A DNA stretch of 64,000 nt. Origin: Spirodela intermedia (lineage: Eukaryota; Streptophyta; Magnoliopsida; Alismatales; Araceae). Shown piece by piece: positions 54,301 through 60,300 of the stretch. Position 1 is the stretch's first letter. The number at the start of each line of letters is the position of its first letter. The translations under genes and the position numbers were made by a program. Below the pieces are notes generated by a model. It searched no databases and was not told the origin of the DNA. It worked only from the letters and a program-made list of their open reading frames with translations. Location of the stretch: NCBI GenBank assembly GCA_902729315.2, contig LR746269.1, forward strand, positions 5,425,501-5,489,500. The letters run 5' to 3'.

Positions 54301-57300
54301 AATATATTCTGACCATTGTATCAGATTATATCTAGTCAATTTGAACTCTGCAGGCATTGCAGAAAGTTTTAGAAGTAATCTTGAACCACTATGACCAAGA
54401 TTAGCTGCTCTCATGGAGGTTGGATCCCCCACAGAGGATGAAGAAATGTCTCCCACATTTTTCATTTGAAGGAAAAATAGCCAAATTAAGGAAAATATCA
54501 AATTTCGTGAACAGACCTGAACAGAGATGAAAAAACGGTACAAGGACCGTAACAGGAGAATAGATTAGTGAGGAAGCGAAATGGATTGATTTCACCTGGA
54601 TTCACTCTAGGAGAGACGATGGAGGCAAAAGAACCCTTGTCGGAAGAGCATGACCTCAATGACTCTAGTAGACATTGGAGAAGAGTGTGGGTAATAGCAG
54701 CCCCAACTTGTGACGGTGCCAAAAAGGAATTTGAAACCCTAGGCCCGCTCTGATACCATATAGTCTGTATGACTCCCAATCTTGAGTGCTGACGGATACC
54801 TCAGCACCCATGTAGAGAAAGAAAATCTTTATCAATTTGAAAAAACTATTACAAGAACAGCAAGGTCCAGTATTTATACTAGATCCCTAGAAAGTTCTAG
54901 ACATACTAACATAGACATGAACATATAAGAAACATGAGGGTATATCTGCCTACACATAAAGCATACAAGGTTTAGTTGTTAAGTAGATCCTGACAACACT
55001 AACCTTGTTGGATCAATGATTGACCAAAGATTAACTTCTAGACATCTCACATTCATTGGAGGCAACCTTGTTATGTGGAGTAAGAAACAGAATGTGGTTG
55101 CCCATTCAAGTGCTAAAGTTGAATTCAAGGCACTTGTCCAAGGTGTGTGCAACTTACTTGATGAGTTGAAAATCTCTTTAGTTGGTCCTATGAAACTTTA
55201 TTGCATCAATAAGTTAGTAATTAATACTATGCATAATCCAGTACAACATGATTGTACTAAGCATGTGGAGGTTGATAGTCATTTCATCAAAAAAAATTAG
55301 AGGGAAATTTGATTTATATGCCATATATCTCTATGCACAATCAACTGGCAGACATGCTTACAAAAGGCATCTTTAGTATGGAGGATTATTTCCAAGTTGG
55401 AAATGAATGACATCCACGTGTTATTTTGAGAGAGAGTGTCGACAAGACACAGAGTCCAAAGGATAGATGTGTCTAGAATGTTCCAGGGTATGGTTGTTAT
55501 GTGTATAGAATCTTCTGGGGTCTAGTATAAATACAAGACCCCCTCCACTTTGTAATTATTTTTTTCCTTAGAATAAAAAAATATTTCTCCAGGGGCGTGA
55601 GGGTTGTCTTTCCAACACAGCAGGCCTGGTCTGATCTTAAACAACCTTGAGTAACCTAATGGGAATTCCTAATGGTCGCTTGAGGAGTAGAGTAGATATG
55701 AGTTGGTCAAACAATATAATCTCTCAGTGTGTCTAATTCTGTAACTTACATCAGACTTTCGCCCATCTATTGGTCTGTGCCCAGTTGACGGATTTTATTT
55801 TTCTCAAAATGATGAATGTTTGCTCAATAGCCCAATTTATCTTAGGTCTTGATGGAGGGATAGGGACCCAATCTCTCAATATAATGATTTCCAGGGCCTG
55901 CTCTGCAGATAAGTCAGATACGAGTTCTTGATAATGTATTTTCCTTGATTCCCTAATTAACATGGTATCAGAACCAAGATTACTAGATCTATTCGGCCCA
56001 TATCAGAACCAAGATAACATGGTATTATTCCAGCCTGCTTTCAGACATTTCTTCGGGTGATTGGGTGGCTCTTGCAGCAGCCACAAGAGAGTATGACCGT
56101 CTCACTAAATGCAGCTACTTATGAACAGTAGCTGTTGAGTGTATTGTTGTGAAGCAATGGTAGATGTTGAGCACAGTGTCACCAGAGGCAGAAGCCCTAA
56201 TCCCAAATAATAAACGTAAAAATAAGACATGCTTAATAATGATTAACGTTTGGATCCGGTATTTCTGCCAGAACCCTAGCACTTTGATACAGTTAATAAA
56301 GAAAAAATTACAAACAAAAAAAAAAGAAATACAACTTGTTAGAAAAGCTTTTGTGTTCCTAATGAGCCTCATGATTTCTGGAAAAGTTTGACACACTTAA
56401 GCAGTGGCAGGTGTTATGACTGCTTCTATGGAAGTTTTGGGGGGGAGAAGATTTAGTTAGATGGTGTATGTCTTCCTCTATATGATTGTTTCTTATGCAA
56501 ATGTGCATTACGATACCTTCTAAAACTTGAGTGCCTCTGCACGCCAGACTTCTGTATTTGGGTGACTGGCTACTGCGAATCATCATCTTCTATCTTTCAC
56601 TAATACTAAGGACCGGATAGGTCCCGCTATTTCTGCTTCTGAAGATTATAGTTTTGGGTCTCCAGTGAAAATAGGCAAGTTCTTCATTTACTATTACCGA
56701 TTCCCTATCATTGCTGTTGAACTTGCTTAGCTCCTCTCGACCTTTCTATAGATGGCCTCCATTTTGGTCTCATCTTTTATTGACTCTAAGTTTTTATAGT
56801 ATTTCTTATCATCGTGATCTCTTTGATCTATTTGTCTGAGGTCCAAGACAAAGTTTCATACAGATGCACCAGTTGATGCAATGAATAATAAATATTCCAT
56901 ATGATTGAATGATTATGATTGCCTTGTGTTATGGCTTTTAAATATTATGAAGCTCCAAGTTAATTCTAATGTTTTCTTTGTAAAGATTGATGTGATACAT
57001 TATAAAAAATTGTGCTCTTCCGAGAAATATATATCAGACCTATGAACGATATGATAATTTTTTTAAATTTTCAGTACGATAATAACTCTCCCAATGAGTA
57101 GATCTCAATGTATCATATCAACATTTGGTTTATCACGTTCAGAACACCATGCTCAATGTGATGAGTTTCACGTAGCAATATATTTGGCTTACATGTTTAT
57201 CTCATTCTCCTGCTTTCTGGGAGTACTTCTCATTCTACACTTGAATCTGAGAGTGTAGCCATTGTCCACCAATGTCCATGCAATTGCGAGGTTGACACAG

Positions 57301-60300
57301 TGGTGCTTGACAACATCTTCATTGTGGATGTACAAGCATATATCAGAGAGGACTTGAGTAGACCCTAATTGGGGCAATGATGGGACAAATGCTATGGAAA
57401 AGTATGTGGACGTGTCTTAATCAGCCAGTTGCAGCCTGCTTCCATCAGATCTTTGAAAAGGAATAATGGGAGAGAACTACTGGAAATGAAAGAAAGTACA
57501 AATAAGTTGGAAAAAATTAAAGGGAAAGGGTAGAAAGGAAAAATTATTCAGTAAATAGTACCTACCCACCATGTCTCTGCTGCAGTCTTTTTCTCCCTTC
57601 GTCGACATGCTTTGGCTGACCTTTGCAGGAAGCTATCATATACAAGCCAAAGATTATTTTTCCGAGGGGAGGAGTTTGTGAGAGAGTTAAGAGCTTAATA
57701 TGAACTCTAGTTGTTTTGTGGAACTGATGTTTCATGCAAAACACATGCTAACTTGTGCAGGGTAGCACAGAACGATCTCAAAAATGTAACAGCACTTTCC
57801 CCAGCTTACAATTGTCTCTCTACTCTCATGTCAACTCATTTTTTCTTGTGACTCTGTCTCCTTGTCCTCTGCAATGTAATGAATGTTCTACTTGTTTCAG
57901 GTGTACATACATGATGAACCGTTTGACCCATCTCATTTTTTCGCTCTGCGTCAGCATTGTCAAGTAGTCTGCAACAAGGATACCGAGTCGGGTTTGCATT
58001 CTCGAATGGCTGAATCAAATGCTGGTACAGTAAAATGCAACAAACGCCATCGATGGTTGCAAAGAAAAACTATTTCAGATGTTGTCGAAGCACTTATTGG
58101 AGCATTTTTAGTTGATAGTGGATTGAAAGCTGCAAGCGCTTTTCTTCAGTGGATTGGCATACGAGTCGATTTTGATGTTTTGAATATCCACAGGGTTTGC
58201 AAAGAAAGCTACAAGAACATGTCACTCAGTGATAACATAGACATTGCTGCCCTTGAAAGGTTATTGGGCTATACATTTCAGCATAAAGGTCTTCTTCTAC
58301 AGGCATTCATACATCCTTCCTACAACAAGCATTTGGGAGGATGCTATCAGGTTCGTATTTCTGTCTGAATTTTTTTCAAAGTTTGTTTCTTTCTGTGCTA
58401 CATCAATTTATCATCCCATTTATGTCTTGCAAAACTTCTTCCTCTTTGACCAGCGCCTGGAGTTTCTTGGAGATGCAGTGCTGGATTACCTGATTACATC
58501 TTACTTATATTCAGGATATCCTGACCTTAAACCAGGGCAACTGACTGACTTAAAGTCAATGACTGTTAATAACATCTCCTTTGCACATACAGCAATATCT
58601 TTATCCTTGCATAAATATCTCATACAAGATTCCGATGGTCTAATGGAGGCAATAGAAAAGTTTCAAACATCTGTTAATTCACCTGTATCTGCAGAGGGCA
58701 TCATCAATGAGCCGGGGTGTCCAAAGGTACGCTTACAGCTCATTAAAACCTGAATATGTATACATATATCCATCAATGATTCTGACTATTATTGTGTTAC
58801 ACATATGAAAGATTCTGCATTTGACTCCTACATGTCGTCTATGGTAAATGCACATGGTCCCTACTTGTCATGTGATTGGAGACCCCAGGCTCGACTATCC
58901 ACGAGTTGTGTGAGGAGTTGACTGCAGCACTCAAGGTTGTACTCGACTTGTGTGAATGACTTATTTGTCGGTGGGTATTTATTTGTATTTGTTGCAAAAG
59001 CCCTAATGTCTTGCCATGTCAGAAGGAGGAAGCCCAGTAATAAGGCACTAGGGGTCATACATGCGGCTGACTTATTCTTTGGAGTCTTGTGTCCCTTCTC
59101 TTCAGACTTAAATTCTAGGAACTTCTTTTCATGATGTAAATCTCACAATATTCCACAAAAAGTGCATTTCTACTCTACGTTTTCTTTATATTGTCCCTGG
59201 CCTTTGACTCCTAGCCTTTTAGAACTATAGTTTGCTAAGGCTGAGTGCTCTCCCACTTTAGGTTCATCAGTCTTAGGGTTTGTATTCATCACTAATTGCC
59301 TCCCTTCTTCACTCAACATTTTGCATTATACATGTTCGAATGTGAGAATATGTACTAAATTTAAAATCTATCCCCTCAATGCTTCAAACTCATTGCATAG
59401 CCTCGGAGGAGTTTGAAGATTCTATCTTCTTGGAGGCGTTTTATATGTCGTTTTTGATCATCAATACAACTTAAATCCTTCATGTAACAAGAGTCAAGTT
59501 CCTCCCATACACTTTGTTAAATGGCAAAAATAATTTTTAACAGATGTTGATCCATATTTAATTTCATGAATATTGTGGGTCATTTATTAGCATCCAATAG
59601 AGTCATGACGGTGACCAAATATTTCTTCCAGCATTTTTCATATTTCAATAACGTTTTGTGTAGAATCATTTGCTGAAGTTTTGGACTGACAAAATTCAAA
59701 ATTCACGACATAGCTAAATTTTTTTCTCGAAATAAAACCTTATATTCTGGTTTTGTATTTTTCAGTTTTTGATCAACCCAAATATATACTCAATTTTCTC
59801 TCGTGCTTCAATGTACAGTTTTTCTGTAGCTAGCCATGTCGTATAATTGTGTTATGCCAATTAAATTGTGGGTTTGATCTAGAATCTGTGAGTTCACCTC
59901 CCATTGCACTGGTTTGTTTGTTGCATCCATTAGCTTTTTATGGTCGAATTGGATGGTGAGGTAATATAATTAATTTTCATATTCCCAACTCATTGTTGGT
60001 TCTCCCTAACTCCAGTAATTTTCATGAAAATAGACTATTAGTGGATCAACTCAGTATAATGAGTAGAGTTCAAGGATAAATTAGAAAACAGTGGATCATA
60101 GTCTTGAATAATCTCGCTGAGATATGTAGATTGACTAGAAGGAAGTCCAAATATTTCTCAGACACCTGATAGGTCCAGACCAACCTCCAACAAACCTAGT
60201 CAATCTTTGGAGGGCCTGCTCTCTTATTCCCCGTTGGTCTCTGTGGATACCTCTGAACGGCTGCTAGGAGACAATATGGTCAGCAAATATCTCCAACAGC

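Larger units (their letters stand above)
49963..54998 (-). mobile_element. Copia retrotransposon D nested in E, DCL4 intron 19
   Basis: A 5.0 kb element with LTRs at 49963-50201 (239 bases) and 54759-54998 (240 bases). Its primer binding site on minus is TGGTATCAGAGCG next to 54758, and a GAGGGGAAG polypurine tract lies beside the left LTR. Flanking pentamers GTAAT and CTAAC agree at three of five bases, a decayed target duplication. Domain order on minus is gag (about 54400 to 53560), protease (53328), GAG-pre-integrase (53111 to 52905), integrase (52900 to 52315), reverse transcriptase (51650 to 50880) and RNase H (50700 to 50257). Its LTR resembles that of C, so C and D are probably the same family. 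YVNA replaces YVDD in the catalytic box. Confidence 0.85.
49191..55640 (+). mobile_element. Decayed copia E, 5'-truncated, interrupted by element D
   Basis: Plus-strand remains of reverse transcriptase start near 49220 (NVFLHGD, then EEAYMT and a YVHD box near 49470). They continue into RNase H, which stops at 49962 where D is inserted and resumes at 54999 ([25 protein letters not shown]). A polypurine-like tract (GAGAGAGAG, about 55428-55436) leads to an LTR-like TGTCGACAAGACACAG start. Gag and integrase are missing. E runs in the DCL4 direction and has many stops. Confidence 0.7.
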
